Positions 7,388 to 17,933 of a DNA stretch of 32,191 nt are shown here, piece after piece. The notes under the pieces were generated by a model that was not told where the DNA came from, made no database searches, and saw only the letters and a program-made list of their open reading frames with translations. How positions within the stretch are numbered: the stretch's first letter is position 1; each line of letters opens with the position of its first letter. Both the position numbers and the translations under genes were made by a program. This DNA comes from an uncultured Acidobacteriota bacterium (GTDB lineage: Bacteria > Acidobacteriota > UBA6911 > RPQK01 > JAJDTT01), in NCBI GenBank assembly GCA_951812665.1, contig CATOST010000040.1:1-32191 (forward strand), in the 5' to 3' direction.

Positions 7388-8500
7388 ATGAACCGGCAGA
7401 CCATACTCGACACCAAGGAACTCGAGATCAACATGGGTCCCCAGCACCCGTCCACCCACGGCGTGCTGCGTGTCCGGCTCAAATTGGACGGAGAGCGGGT
7501 CGTCGATGCCGAGAGCATCATCGGCTACCTCCACCGGGGGGTGGAGAAGATCGCCGAGAACCGCAACTACATCAAGTGCACTCCCTATTTCGACCGGACG
7601 GACTACATCGCGGCCGTGTCCAACGTCTACGGATATGTTCTGGGAGTGGAAAAGATGCTGGGCATCGAGGTTCCGGAGCGGGCCCGCCGTATCCGGATCA
7701 TGATGACCGAGTTCAACCGGATCGCGAGCCATCTGCTCTGGTTGGCCACCCATGCCATCGACATCGGGGCCATGACCGTCTTCCTCTACTGCTTCCGGGA
7801 GCGGGAAGAGATCCTGAAGTTGTTCGAGGCGATCTTCGGCGCCCGCCTGACCACCCACGCCTTCCGGCTCGGAGGTTTGTGGTTGGACATGCCTCCCGGG
7901 TTCGAGGCGGCGTGCCGGAAGTTCATCGACGAGTTCCCGGCGCGCGTCGACGAGTACGAGCAGCTCCTCACCCGGAATCGCATCTGGCTGGAGCGGACCA
8001 AGGGCGTCGGCGTCATCTCGGCCGAGGAGGCCATCGACTGGGGACTGAGCGGCCCCCCGCTCCGGGGCTCCGGGGTCGACCACGACGTGCGAAAGCTTCG
8101 ACCCTACGGCGGGTACGAGCAGTTCCAGTTCGACGTGCCCATGGGAGAGCACGGCGATACCTACGACCGCTACCTGATCCGGCTCGAAGAGATGCGGCAG
8201 AGCCGCCGCATCATCGGCCAGATCCTGGACGACTTGCCGGACGGTAAGATTCGGGGCCGGGCCCCCAAGATTCCCAAGCCCCCCGTCGGCGAATACTACT
8301 CGGCCATCGAGAGCCCGCGGGGAGAATTGGGATACTACATCGTCAGTGACGGATCGCCGCAACCCTTCCGGCTCCGCATCCGTCCACCCACGTTCATCAG
8401 CCTCCAGGCGCTGCGGCGGCTGGTTCGCGGACATCTGGTTGCGGACGTGGTGGCCATCATCGGAACGCTGGATATCGTGCTCGGGGAGATCGACCGCTAA
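7388..8500 (+). CDS. nuoD: NADH-quinone oxidoreductase subunit D
   Basis: NuoD is the 49-kDa subunit, related to the [NiFe]-hydrogenase large subunit, and lines the quinone pocket together with NuoB. The 370 residues form an intact, slightly compact version. GPQHPSTHGVLR near residues 17-28 carries the quinone-pocket His, and YLHRGVEK, YFDRTDY and RIASHLLWL follow. The C-terminus (IIGTLDIVLGEIDR) is the standard ending. The ATG at 7388 lies 3 bases after nuoC. The stop overlaps the nuoH start by one base (TAATG), consistent with coupled translation of a peripheral and a membrane subunit. Confidence 0.97.
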   Translation: MNRQTILDTKELEINMGPQHPSTHGVLRVRLKLDGERVVDAESIIGYLHRGVEKIAENRNYIKCTPYFDRTDYIAAVSNVYGYVLGVEKMLGIEVPERARRIRIMMTEFNRIASHLLWLATHAIDIGAMTVFLYCFREREEILKLFEAIFGARLTTHAFRLGGLWLDMPPGFEAACRKFIDEFPARVDEYEQLLTRNRIWLERTKGVGVISAEEAIDWGLSGPPLRGSGVDHDVRKLRPYGGYEQFQFDVPMGEHGDTYDRYLIRLEEMRQSRRIIGQILDDLPDGKIRGRAPKIPKPPVGEYYSAIESPRGELGYYIVSDGSPQPFRLRIRPPTFISLQALRRLVRGHLVADVVAIIGTLDIVLGEIDR

Positions 8501-9600
8501 TGGCCGAGTGGATCATCGTCTACGGAATCATACCGTTCGCCAAGGTCGCGGTGATCGTGCTGGTTCTTTCCGGCGCCGTCGCCTACATGACCCTGCTCGA
8601 GCGCAAGGTCATCGCCCATATCCAGGTGCGGCTGGGCCCCATGCGGGTGGGTTGGCACGGGCTGCTCCAGCCCATCGCCGACGGGTTGAAATTCATCCTC
8701 AAGGAAGACATCGTCCCGGCCCGGTCGGACAAGCTGCTCTTCACTCTGGCTCCCGCCATCAGCCTGATCCCCGCCTTCGTGGTGTTCGCCGTCATTCCGT
8801 TCGGTCCTCCGGGAATGATGGAGGGCCTCCTGCGCTGGGTGCTGACCCCATTTTTGGACGCCGCGGCCGTGGAGTCCATCGCGACCCAGTCCGCCGCCTC
8901 GGGCGGGTTCGTCACCGACATTAACATCGCGCTCCTGTTCGTGCTCTCGATTTCGTCCGTCGGAATTCTGGGGGTCATCCTGGGAGGCTGGGCCTCCAAC
9001 AGCAAATACCCGCTGCTGGGAGCGCTTCGCTCCAGCGCCCAGATGATCAGCTACGAGGTGGCCCTGGGCTTCTCCGTGATCGGAGTCCTGCTGGTGACCC
9101 AGTCCCTGAGCCTGGTCCAGATCGTGGAGAATCAACGCGAAGCCGAGGTCTGGTACATCTTCTACCAGCCTCTGGCCTTCGTCCTCTTCTTCATCTGCGG
9201 CATGGCCGAGACCAACCGGCTGCCCTTCGATCTGCCCGAGGCCGAAACCGAGCTGGTGGGCGGTTTCCATACCGAATACAGCGGCTTCCGCTTCTCCCTC
9301 TTCTTCATCGCCGAGTACGCCGCCATGGTCACAGTCTGCGCGGTGGCGGTGACCCTGTTCCTGGGAGGTTGGCTGAGGCCCTTTCCCAACGTGGAGTGGC
9401 TCTCGTTTCTGGACCTGATCCCTCCGCTGTTGTGGTTCGTGATCAAGGTGTTCCTGCTGCTGTACGTCTTCATCTGGATCCGGGGCACGCTTCCCCGATA
9501 CCGTTTCGACCAGTTGATGAGTTACGGCTGGAAGGTCTTTCTCCCGCTGGCCCTGGCCAACGTGATCGTCACGGCGGGAGTGGTGCTGCTGTTCATGTAG
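8500..9600 (+). CDS. nuoH: NADH-quinone oxidoreductase subunit H
   Basis: NuoH is the multi-helix membrane subunit that anchors the peripheral arm and forms much of the quinone tunnel. The 366 residues begin with a hydrophobic helix, followed by the conserved loop LLERKVIAHIQVRLGPMRVG near 31-50. The acidic loop AETNRLPFDLPEAETELVGG near 235 carries the E-channel glutamates and is complete, followed by YSGFRFSLFFIAEY. It is followed by an 85-base gap before nuoI. Confidence 0.97.
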   Translation: MAEWIIVYGIIPFAKVAVIVLVLSGAVAYMTLLERKVIAHIQVRLGPMRVGWHGLLQPIADGLKFILKEDIVPARSDKLLFTLAPAISLIPAFVVFAVIPFGPPGMMEGLLRWVLTPFLDAAAVESIATQSAASGGFVTDINIALLFVLSISSVGILGVILGGWASNSKYPLLGALRSSAQMISYEVALGFSVIGVLLVTQSLSLVQIVENQREAEVWYIFYQPLAFVLFFICGMAETNRLPFDLPEAETELVGGFHTEYSGFRFSLFFIAEYAAMVTVCAVAVTLFLGGWLRPFPNVEWLSFLDLIPPLLWFVIKVFLLLYVFIWIRGTLPRYRFDQLMSYGWKVFLPLALANVIVTAGVVLLFM

Positions 9601-9685
9601 ACAACACCAATAGGGGTTTGTAGATTGACGGGTCGAGCCGGGCGGTCCTGTTCGAGTCCGGCTCCATAAATCAGACGGATCAACA

Positions 9686-10147
9686 ATGATTGAATTTCTA
9701 CGCCGCATGCTCTTCTGGGACATCGTGAAGGGTCTGGCCGTGACTTTTCGCTACACCTACACCAAGGTGTACACGGAACAGTATCCGACCGAGACGCCCA
9801 AGCTGGCGGGGCGCTACAAGGGAGCTCCCCGCCTGAACAACGATCCGGAAACGGGCGAGACCCTCTGCATCGCCTGTGACCTGTGCGCCCTGATCTGTCC
9901 GGAAGACCTGATCGTGGTCGGCTCCACCCGGGATCCGGAGAGCCGCAAGAAGGTGCTGACGCACTACACCTTCGACACTTCCCGCTGCCTGTTCTGCGGA
10001 CTCTGTCAGGAGGTGTGCCCGACCAACGCCATCGAGCTGACCCAGGATTTCGAGCTGGCCGCATACGACCGAAGGGACATGGTGTGGAATCGGGAGCGGC
10101 TGGAGAAATGTTGGGACCGGATCGATTTCGGGAAGAACTACAATTGA
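9686..10147 (+). CDS. nuoI: NADH-quinone oxidoreductase subunit I (two 4Fe-4S clusters)
   Basis: NuoI is the ferredoxin-like peripheral subunit that carries clusters N6a and N6b and feeds NuoB. In 153 residues there are two CxxCxxCxxxCP motifs: CIACDLCALICP near 61-72 and CLFCGLCQEVCP near 101-112. An amphipathic N-terminal segment contacts the membrane arm. In an enzyme without NuoEFG, this subunit is the most likely entry point for electrons from a reduced ferredoxin-like donor. That last statement is inference from other 11-subunit enzymes. The 110 bases to nuoJ show nothing. Confidence 0.97.
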   Translation: MIEFLRRMLFWDIVKGLAVTFRYTYTKVYTEQYPTETPKLAGRYKGAPRLNNDPETGETLCIACDLCALICPEDLIVVGSTRDPESRKKVLTHYTFDTSRCLFCGLCQEVCPTNAIELTQDFELAAYDRRDMVWNRERLEKCWDRIDFGKNYN

Positions 10148-10257
10148 CGGCCTTCATGCACGCGCCGGTTTCTCCGGATCCGGAGCGTTTTTGCAGTGAC
10201 CGCCGCATCACGGACCATTGGATGAGTCGCACGTTTCCAGACATCGGAAGATAGAAC

Positions 10258-10770
10258 ATGGAAACCTATCTCTTCTACGCGCTGGCGCTGATTCTGGTGA
10301 CCTTCTCCATCCTCACCGTGACCGCGCGGAACCCGGTGCGGAGCGCCGTCTATCTGGTCTCGGCGCTGCTGGCGGTGGCGGGATTCTTCTTCCTCATGGA
10401 GGCGGAGTTCGTGGGCGCCGTCCAGGTGCTGGTCTACGTGGGCGGCATCATGGTGCTTTTTCTCTTCGTCATCATGCTGGTCAGCATCGAGTCTCTGGAA
10501 CGGCAGCCGAAGGTGAGCCGGCAGTGGCGGACCGGCGTGGTCCTGGCCGTGGTCCTCTGCCTGGAGCTGAGTCTCCTCATTTTCCGGGGAACCGTTTCTC
10601 TGGAGGAGGGGCTGGCCGAATCCGGGATCATCACCACCACCGAGACCATGAACACGGAAGCCGTAGGGACCATTCTCTACAGCACTTACCTCCTTCCCTT
10701 CGAGATTGCATCGGTCCTGCTGCTGGTCGCCATCGTCGGCGCCGTGGTCTTGGCCAAGAAGGAGATCTGA
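10258..10770 (+). CDS. nuoJ: NADH-quinone oxidoreductase subunit J
   Basis: NuoJ is a five-helix membrane subunit of the complex I membrane arm. The 170 residues begin METYLFYALALILV, and the conserved helix FVGAVQVLVYVGGIMVLFLF lies near 56-75; its pi-bulge region gates the E-channel. The C-terminal helix ends in LAKKEI. The start is ATG at 10258. nuoK follows after 18 bases. Confidence 0.95.
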   Translation: METYLFYALALILVTFSILTVTARNPVRSAVYLVSALLAVAGFFFLMEAEFVGAVQVLVYVGGIMVLFLFVIMLVSIESLERQPKVSRQWRTGVVLAVVLCLELSLLIFRGTVSLEEGLAESGIITTTETMNTEAVGTILYSTYLLPFEIASVLLLVAIVGAVVLAKKEI

Positions 10771-10788
10771 ACCGGCGCGGAGTCAAGG

Positions 10789-11091
10789 ATGATCGGACCC
10801 AACCACTACCTTTTCCTGAGCGCCATCGTCTTCACCATCGGCGCCGTCGGCGTCCTGACCCGGCGCAACGTCATCATCATCTTCATGTCCATCGAGCTCA
10901 TGCTCAACGCCGTGAATTTGAACCTGATCGCCTTCTCGGCGCACCTGCAGGATCTGGCGGGCCAGGTCTTCGTCGTTTTCGTCATCACCGTCGCGGCGGC
11001 CGAGGCGGCAGTGGGACTGGGCATCGTGATCGCCCTGTTCCGCAACCGGGAAACCATCAACATGGATGAGATCGACCTCATGAGAGGCTGA
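10789..11091 (+). CDS. nuoK: NADH-quinone oxidoreductase subunit K
   Basis: NuoK is a small three-helix proton-channel subunit, homologous to MrpC. It has exactly 100 residues, as usual. The conserved glutamates are visible in IFMSIELMLNAVNL (near 29-42) and in TVAAAEAAVGLGIVIAL (near 65-81). The start is ATG at 10789. nuoL begins 15 bases downstream. Confidence 0.96.
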   Translation: MIGPNHYLFLSAIVFTIGAVGVLTRRNVIIIFMSIELMLNAVNLNLIAFSAHLQDLAGQVFVVFVITVAAAEAAVGLGIVIALFRNRETINMDEIDLMRG

Positions 11092-11106
11092 GCCGGGGCC
11101 CATGGC

Positions 11107-13170
11107 ATGCTGAACTACATTTGGCTCATTCCCCTTTGTCCCCTGGCGGGATTCCTGATCAACGGCCTGTGGGGACTCTGGTGCGTCCGCCGGACCGGAC
11201 GCCGGCCCCGGAAGAGCTTCGTGGCCGTGGTCGCATGCGGCGCGGTGCTGCTGGCGTTCCTGATCTCACTGGGCTCCTTTTTCAGCTTGCTCGAGTTGGA
11301 TCCGGAGAACCGAATCCATGAGGTGAATCTCTTCAATTGGATCCCGGGCCTGATGATCCGGACCGTCTCCGGCGAACTCGCCCAGTTCCAGATCAACTGG
11401 GGCTTCCAGCTGGACCCCCTTTCGGCCGTCATGATCCTGGTGGTCACGGGAATCGGATTCCTGATCCACCTCTATTCCATCGGGTACATGTCCGAGGAAG
11501 AGGGCTTCTACCGCTTCTTCGCCTACATGAACCTGTTCATGTTCATGATGCTCACCCTGGTCCTGGCCAACAACTTCCTTCTCATGTTCGTGGGCTGGGA
11601 AGGAGTGGGCCTCTGCTCCTATCTGCTCATCGGCTACTACATGGAGAAGAGGAGCGCCGGGGATGCCGCCAAGAAGGCCTTCGTGGTCAACCGAATCGGC
11701 GACTACGGCTTCATCCTGGGGATGATGCTGCTTTTCTCCTACTTCGGGACCCTTGACTTCACCGATCTCTTCTCCCGGATCGCCACCCTGGTTCCGGAGC
11801 CTGAAGCCGTCTGGGGCCCGTTGAGCTGGGCGGCGCTGCTGCTCTTCATCGGCGCCACCGGAAAGAGCGCCCAGATTCCCCTCTACACCTGGCTTCCCGA
11901 CGCCATGGAGGGTCCGACTCCCGTCAGCGCGCTGATCCACGCCGCCACCATGGTCACGGCCGGTGTCTACATGGTGGCCCGGTCGACAGCCATCTACAGC
12001 CGGGCCCCCGAGGTCATGCTGCTGGTGGCCGTGGTGGGAATCGTCACCGCCGTGTTGGCGGCCTGCATCGCCCTGTTTCAACGGGACATCAAGCGGGTTC
12101 TGGCCTATTCCACGGTGAGCCAGCTGGGCTACATGGTGACCGCCCTGGGCGTGGGCGCCGTCACCGCCGGCATCTTCCACCTGATGACCCACGCCTTCTT
12201 CAAGGCTCTCCTCTTTCTGGGGTCTGGAAGCGTGATCATGGGAATGCATCACGAACAGGACATGTTGAAGATGGGAGGTCTGAAGAAATACCTCCCCGTC
12301 ACCTGGTTGACCATGCTGGTGGGGACGCTGGCCATCGCCGGCGTTCCCGGTCTGGCCGGCTTCTTTTCCAAGGATGAAATCCTGTGGCGCGCCTTCAGCC
12401 TTCCGGGCGGCAGCCCCCTGATCTGGGGCGTGGGCGTCCTGGTGGCGGGCATGACCGCCTTCTACATGTTCCGCATGATGTTCCTGACCTTTCATGGGGA
12501 GGAACGCCACGACCTCCACGGCCGGCACGCGCCTCACGAATCGCCACGGGTGATGACCGTCCCCCTGATGGTGCTGGCAGGGGGATCAGTGGTGGTGGGC
12601 TATCTGGGACTTCCGGCGTGGCTCGGACCCAATGTCTTCGAGCACTTCCTGGAACCGGCTCTGGCCACGGCTTATCTGCCCGAGGCGACAGGCCACCATT
12701 CCTACTTGGAGGAGATTCTCCTGACACTGGTTTCGGTGGCGGTCGCCGGCGGCGGCATCTTCCTGGCCTATCATTTCTTCCTCGCACGGCCCGAGAAGGC
12801 GGGGCAGCTGCGCGAACGGTTTCAGGGCCTGTACCAGGTCGTCTACAACAAGTTCTACGTGGATGAGATCTACGACGCCGTCTTCGTGAATCGCTGCAAG
12901 GAGTTGGGAACCCGGCTCAGCGCCTTCGATCTCAAGGTGGTCGACGGCCTGGTGAACGGAAGCGCCGCCGCCACCCGCATCTCCGCCTGGATCTCGGGTC
13001 AGGCGGACATCCACATCGTGGACCGGCTGGTGAATCTGACGGCGGAAATCGTGGAGTTCTTCAGCTCAGTCCTCCGCCGGTTGCAGACCGGTCTGGTTCA
13101 ACGCTACATCGCCTTCTTTGTCTTGGGGCTGGTGCTCATCATCGGCTGCTATCTCTACCTCGGAGCATAG
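11107..13170 (+). CDS. nuoL: NADH-quinone oxidoreductase subunit L
   Basis: NuoL is the distal antiporter-like proton pump with the long lateral helix HL. The 687 residues are full length. The core pump motif GWEGVGLCSYLLIGYY lies near 160-175 (key Glu), KSAQIPLYTWLPDAMEGPTPVSALIHAATMV-type sequence spans 258-288 (only short parts are quoted: LPDAMEGPTPVSALIHAATM), and the channel Lys lies in GFFSKDEILW. The C-terminal part with FYVDEIYDAV is the long helix and anchor. It is 4 bases from nuoM. Confidence 0.97.
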   Translation: MLNYIWLIPLCPLAGFLINGLWGLWCVRRTGRRPRKSFVAVVACGAVLLAFLISLGSFFSLLELDPENRIHEVNLFNWIPGLMIRTVSGELAQFQINWGFQLDPLSAVMILVVTGIGFLIHLYSIGYMSEEEGFYRFFAYMNLFMFMMLTLVLANNFLLMFVGWEGVGLCSYLLIGYYMEKRSAGDAAKKAFVVNRIGDYGFILGMMLLFSYFGTLDFTDLFSRIATLVPEPEAVWGPLSWAALLLFIGATGKSAQIPLYTWLPDAMEGPTPVSALIHAATMVTAGVYMVARSTAIYSRAPEVMLLVAVVGIVTAVLAACIALFQRDIKRVLAYSTVSQLGYMVTALGVGAVTAGIFHLMTHAFFKALLFLGSGSVIMGMHHEQDMLKMGGLKKYLPVTWLTMLVGTLAIAGVPGLAGFFSKDEILWRAFSLPGGSPLIWGVGVLVAGMTAFYMFRMMFLTFHGEERHDLHGRHAPHESPRVMTVPLMVLAGGSVVVGYLGLPAWLGPNVFEHFLEPALATAYLPEATGHHSYLEEILLTLVSVAVAGGGIFLAYHFFLARPEKAGQLRERFQGLYQVVYNKFYVDEIYDAVFVNRCKELGTRLSAFDLKVVDGLVNGSAAATRISAWISGQADIHIVDRLVNLTAEIVEFFSSVLRRLQTGLVQRYIAFFVLGLVLIIGCYLYLGA

Positions 13171-13174
13171 TCCT

Positions 13175-14734
13175 ATGGGCTTTTTCATGACCAATATCCT
13201 GACCATCGTCTGCTTCTTCCCGTTGCTGGGCGTGCTGATCATTGTGCTCTGGCCCAAGGGGAAGGAGCACGAGACCGAGGTCAAGTGGATCGCCAACATC
13301 GTCGCCTTTCTGGGGTTCCTGGTCTCCATCCCCCTGATCACCCATTTCAACCGGCCGGAGTACATTGACCCGAGCGGGATGCGGTTCGTCTTCAAGGCCC
13401 CGTGGATCGAGTCGCTCGGCGTCCAGTACTACTTTGGAATCGACGGCATCAGCCTGCTGTTGATCCTGCTGACCACCCTGCTCGGTTCCATCTCCATTCT
13501 CTCGTCGTGGGACGCCATCACCACCCGGGTCCGCGAGTACTACTGCTACTTCCTGATCCTGCAGACCGGGATGCTGGGCGTCTTCATGGCGCTGGACTTC
13601 TTCCTCTTCTACGTCTTCTGGGAAGTCATGCTGGTGCCCATGTACTTCATCATCGGCATCTGGGGCGGCCCCCGGAAACTGTACGCGGCCATCAAGTTCT
13701 TCCTCTACACGCTGCTGGGATCGGTGCTCCTCCTGCTGGGAATCCTGGCCCTCTACTTTCATCAGTACGCCGTCAAGGGAATCTGGTCTTTCGACGTCCT
13801 GGCCTTCCAGGAACTGGGCATCCCGCCCGATCTCCAGTACTGGATCTTCCTGGCCATGTTCGTCGGTTTCGCCATCAAGGTTCCGTTGTTCCCCTTCCAT
13901 ACCTGGCTCCCGGACGCCCACGTCGAGGCTCCGACGGCCGGCTCGGTCATTCTGGCCGGGGTGCTCCTCAAGATGGGCACGTATGGTTTCGTCCGCTTCA
14001 GCCTTCCCATCCTGCCCGATGCCACCATGGAATTTCTGCCCTGGATGATGGCCATCTCCGTGATCGGGATCATCTACGGGGCCCTGGTGGCCATGATGCA
14101 GAAGGACATCAAAAAACTGGTGGCGTACTCCTCCGTCAGCCACCTGGGATTCTGCATGCTGGGCGTCTTCATCGTGACGCCGGTGGCGCTGGAGGGAGGC
14201 ATCCTCCAGATGATCAACCATGGGATTTCCACCGGAGCCCTCTTCCTGATCGTGGGAATCATCTATGAGCGCCGGCACACCCGCATGATCAGCGACTACA
14301 GCGGCCTGTCCCACGTCATGCCGGTGTACGCCGTCGTCTTTCTGATCATGACCCTCTCCTCCATCGGCATGCCCACGCTCAACGGATTCATCGGAGAGTT
14401 CATGGTGCTCCAAGGGGTCTTTGCCGATCCCGACTACAAGCTCTGGGCCGTTTTCGGCGCCGCCGGCATCGTCCTCGGAGCGGCATACATGCTCTGGCTC
14501 TACCAGCGGGTGATGTTCGGGACCATCAAGCAGGAAGAAAACCGCAAGCTTCCGGATCTGACCCCCCGGGAACTGGCGACTTTCGTGCCCCTCATCATTC
14601 TGGCCTTCTGGATCGGCCTCTACCCGAGCCCGTTCCTCTCCTACCTGCACGAGCCGGTCAATCAGATCGTGGAAAAGGTGAGACCCGGGGAATTCCAGCC
14701 CCGTTCCATGCAGGCCGAAATCGGAGACCGATAG
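13175..14734 (+). CDS. nuoM: NADH-quinone oxidoreductase subunit M
   Basis: NuoM is the second antiporter-like proton pump of the membrane arm. The start is ATG at 13175, which gives 519 residues. A longer open frame begins at 13118 but would overlap the nuoL 3' end with non-homologous sequence, so I reject it. ATG at 13187 is an alternative. Motifs are YVFWEVMLVPMYFIIGIWGG (channel Glu), VPLFPFHTWLPDAHVEAPT and KLVAYSSVSHLGF (channel Lys). The stop TAG abuts the nuoN ATG. Confidence 0.96.
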   Translation: MGFFMTNILTIVCFFPLLGVLIIVLWPKGKEHETEVKWIANIVAFLGFLVSIPLITHFNRPEYIDPSGMRFVFKAPWIESLGVQYYFGIDGISLLLILLTTLLGSISILSSWDAITTRVREYYCYFLILQTGMLGVFMALDFFLFYVFWEVMLVPMYFIIGIWGGPRKLYAAIKFFLYTLLGSVLLLLGILALYFHQYAVKGIWSFDVLAFQELGIPPDLQYWIFLAMFVGFAIKVPLFPFHTWLPDAHVEAPTAGSVILAGVLLKMGTYGFVRFSLPILPDATMEFLPWMMAISVIGIIYGALVAMMQKDIKKLVAYSSVSHLGFCMLGVFIVTPVALEGGILQMINHGISTGALFLIVGIIYERRHTRMISDYSGLSHVMPVYAVVFLIMTLSSIGMPTLNGFIGEFMVLQGVFADPDYKLWAVFGAAGIVLGAAYMLWLYQRVMFGTIKQEENRKLPDLTPRELATFVPLIILAFWIGLYPSPFLSYLHEPVNQIVEKVRPGEFQPRSMQAEIGDR

Positions 14735-16264
<1,530 letters not shown>

Positions 16265-16445
16265 GAAACTACGAATTGCGGCGAGACGCGGGGACCGTGG
16301 TGGCGTGGTGGTTGTCCCCCGCGGCACTGAAGCTCAGACCGTAGGGGCACCCCTGGTGGGTGCCCTCTTTCGTCGTTACGGCTGGGACCGGACGAACCAA
16401 CGTCAGCCGTCGACACGGGACGGTCGGGTGGCTGGAATCTCAGGT
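16265..16445. other. nuoN-atpZ gap with a G/C hairpin
   Basis: GCGGGGAC (16288-16295) and GTCCCCCGC (16314-16322) can pair with a one-base bulge. No T-run follows, so terminator function is doubtful. The rest holds dispersed palindrome copy C. No gene is seen. Confidence 0.4.
16341..16373 (-). repeat. Dispersed palindrome, copy C (nuoN-atpZ gap)
   Basis: On the minus strand it reads GAGGGCACCC-ACCA-GGGGTGCCCCTAC. Compared with copy A, CG on the left arm became CA and the right arm changed to TG, so pairing is kept. Confidence 0.75.
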
Positions 16446-16730
16446 GTGAGCGAGACACAAGCGGGTTCGGGTTCGGCCGGCAGCACCAAGACATCGGAAA
16501 GGCCAAAAAGAGAGTTGCGAAACGGCAAGCGGGAAAAAGGGGGCGTCTACACCCAGGTGGCTCGATACAGCTCCATCATTTTTCTGCTTCCCTCGTGCCT
16601 TCTGGTCGGTTACCTGATCGGCTATTTCCTGGACCGGCAGTTTGATTCCGATCCCTGGATCTCCGTGGCCGGGTTGCTTCTCGGGGGAGTGGCCGGCCTG
16701 GTCCGAGTCGTGAAAATGTTCAGCAGGTAA
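16446..16730 (+). CDS. atpZ: AtpZ/AtpI-like ATP synthase accessory protein
   Basis: This small two-helix membrane protein belongs to the family (ATPase gene 1 / AtpZ type) encoded at the head of F0 operons, with a proposed role in Mg uptake or c-ring assembly. With GTG at 16446 it has 94 residues: a polar basic N-terminus, then helix one (SSIIFLLPSCLLVGYLIGYF), a short DRQFDSDPW loop, and helix two (ISVAGLLLGGVAGLVRVV). The GYFLDRxF...PW pattern is the family signature. The frame is open upstream to 16305, but that stretch crosses the palindromic repeat and looks non-coding. The start is uncertain. Confidence 0.75.
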   Translation: MSETQAGSGSAGSTKTSERPKRELRNGKREKGGVYTQVARYSSIIFLLPSCLLVGYLIGYFLDRQFDSDPWISVAGLLLGGVAGLVRVVKMFSR

Positions 16731-16733
16731 GAT

Positions 16734-17072
16734 TTGGAGCGAATTTCACGCAATGCAATGGTTCTCCTGATCGCCATTTCCGGCGTCGGAGGATGGGTTT
16801 ACGGGTTCTGGACGGCCCTTTCCATCCTGGCCGGAGCCCTCGCCTCGCTCCTGAACCTCAAGGTCCTGGACCGGCTGGCCGGACGGCTGTTGGCGCCGGA
16901 AGGGAAGCCTTCAGCCCTGCGATTTCTGGCCTTGAACGGGGGTCGCATGGTCTTGATGCTGGGAGGTCTCTTTGCTATGATTCAGATTCCTTTTTTGAGT
17001 GTGCCGGGGGCGGTCCTGGGGCTTTCCATACCCATCCTTTCAGCAATGTTGGAGGCGTTTTACAAATCCTGA
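16734..17072 (+). CDS. atpI: ATP synthase subunit I (AtpI-like)
   Basis: This is a small hydrophobic protein of the ATP synthase I-chain family, thought to assist c-ring assembly. The start is TTG at 16734, 3 bases after the atpZ stop, with AGGTAAG just upstream; LERISRNAMV is a typical family N-terminus. The 112 residues hold four hydrophobic stretches. Similarity between members is low, so the call rests on length, topology and position between atpZ and atpB. Confidence 0.75.
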   Translation: MERISRNAMVLLIAISGVGGWVYGFWTALSILAGALASLLNLKVLDRLAGRLLAPEGKPSALRFLALNGGRMVLMLGGLFAMIQIPFLSVPGAVLGLSIPILSAMLEAFYKS

Positions 17073-17141
17073 CCCGCACAGTTCATGCCTGATCCGGCGT
17101 GACACCCTCGGGACGGACGAACTTCTGAAACAGGACCGGAA

Positions 17142-17879
17142 ATGGATCAACACCACGAGTTCCTGTCGGCGACTCTCTTCAACCGCTACATCGCAAACCC
17201 TCTGGCCGAGGCCTTGGGATTTCAAGTGGACCACGACATCCTTCCGGCCCATCTGGTCATGGTCATCTTCGTTTGCCTCATCCTCACCGTGGTCGCCCTC
17301 CTGGTGAGGCGGCGGCTGAGCGTGGACAATCCGGGTGCGGTGCAACAGATGTTGGAGGTTTTGTTCGAGGGGCTGTTGGGTTTGATGAAGGAGATCATCG
17401 GACCCGATGCACGCCGCTTCTTTCCCTTGATCGGAACCCTGTTCCTCTACATCCTGGCGGGAAACCTCCTGGGGCTCTTCCCCGGGTTCATGCCGCCCAC
17501 CAGCAACATCAACATCACCGCGGCCTGCGGAATCACCGTCTTCCTCTACTACAACTACCATGGGTTCCGGGTTCATGGCTTCGTCAAGTACATGGCCCAC
17601 TTCGCGGGTCCGTCACTGGCCATCGCCCCGGTCCTTTTCGTGATCGAGATCATCAGCCACCTGGCGCGTCCTTTCTCCCTCTCCGTCCGGCTCATGGGCA
17701 ACATCTACGCCGAGGAGCTGATCGTTACCAACCTGAACCAACTGTTCCCTTTTGTGATCTCGATGCCGGTGATGGCTCTGGGCTTATTTGCCGGCACGCT
17801 ACAGGCCTTCATTTTCTCCGTTTTGACCATCGTCTACATCGCTGGTTCCGTGGAGCATGCACACGACGAAGAGCATTGA
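17142..17879 (+). CDS. atpB: ATP synthase F0 subunit a
   Basis: Subunit a is the stator half-channel that passes protons to the c-ring. The 245 residues contain the essential Arg in LSVRLMGNIYAEELI near 182-196, and the C-terminal helix TLQAFIFSVLTIVYI carries the usual Gln. The N-terminal part has NRYIANPLAEALGF and a PAHLVMVIFV helix. The start is ATG at 17142 after an imperfect GGACCGGAA. The C-terminus ends HAHDEEH. Confidence 0.96.
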   Translation: MDQHHEFLSATLFNRYIANPLAEALGFQVDHDILPAHLVMVIFVCLILTVVALLVRRRLSVDNPGAVQQMLEVLFEGLLGLMKEIIGPDARRFFPLIGTLFLYILAGNLLGLFPGFMPPTSNINITAACGITVFLYYNYHGFRVHGFVKYMAHFAGPSLAIAPVLFVIEIISHLARPFSLSVRLMGNIYAEELIVTNLNQLFPFVISMPVMALGLFAGTLQAFIFSVLTIVYIAGSVEHAHDEEH

Positions 17880-17933
17880 ATCACGCGCTCCATGCGACGG
17901 GCTCACACCTCAAACCTTGGAAGGAGTCAACTG

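Noticed and set aside
9633..9670. tRNA-like 3' end (GTTCGAG followed by CGGCTCCA) between nuoH and nuoI
   Set aside because: The T-arm does not pair and no acceptor partner, D-arm or anticodon arm can be found in the 85-base gap.
13118..13174. Upstream extension of nuoM
   Set aside because: It overlaps the nuoL 3' end and encodes a Ser-rich stretch unlike NuoM; ATG at 13175 gives the normal N-terminus.
16305..16445. Upstream extension of atpZ
   Set aside because: The open frame passes through a dispersed palindrome and has no ribosome site; GTG at 16446 leaves the complete family region.
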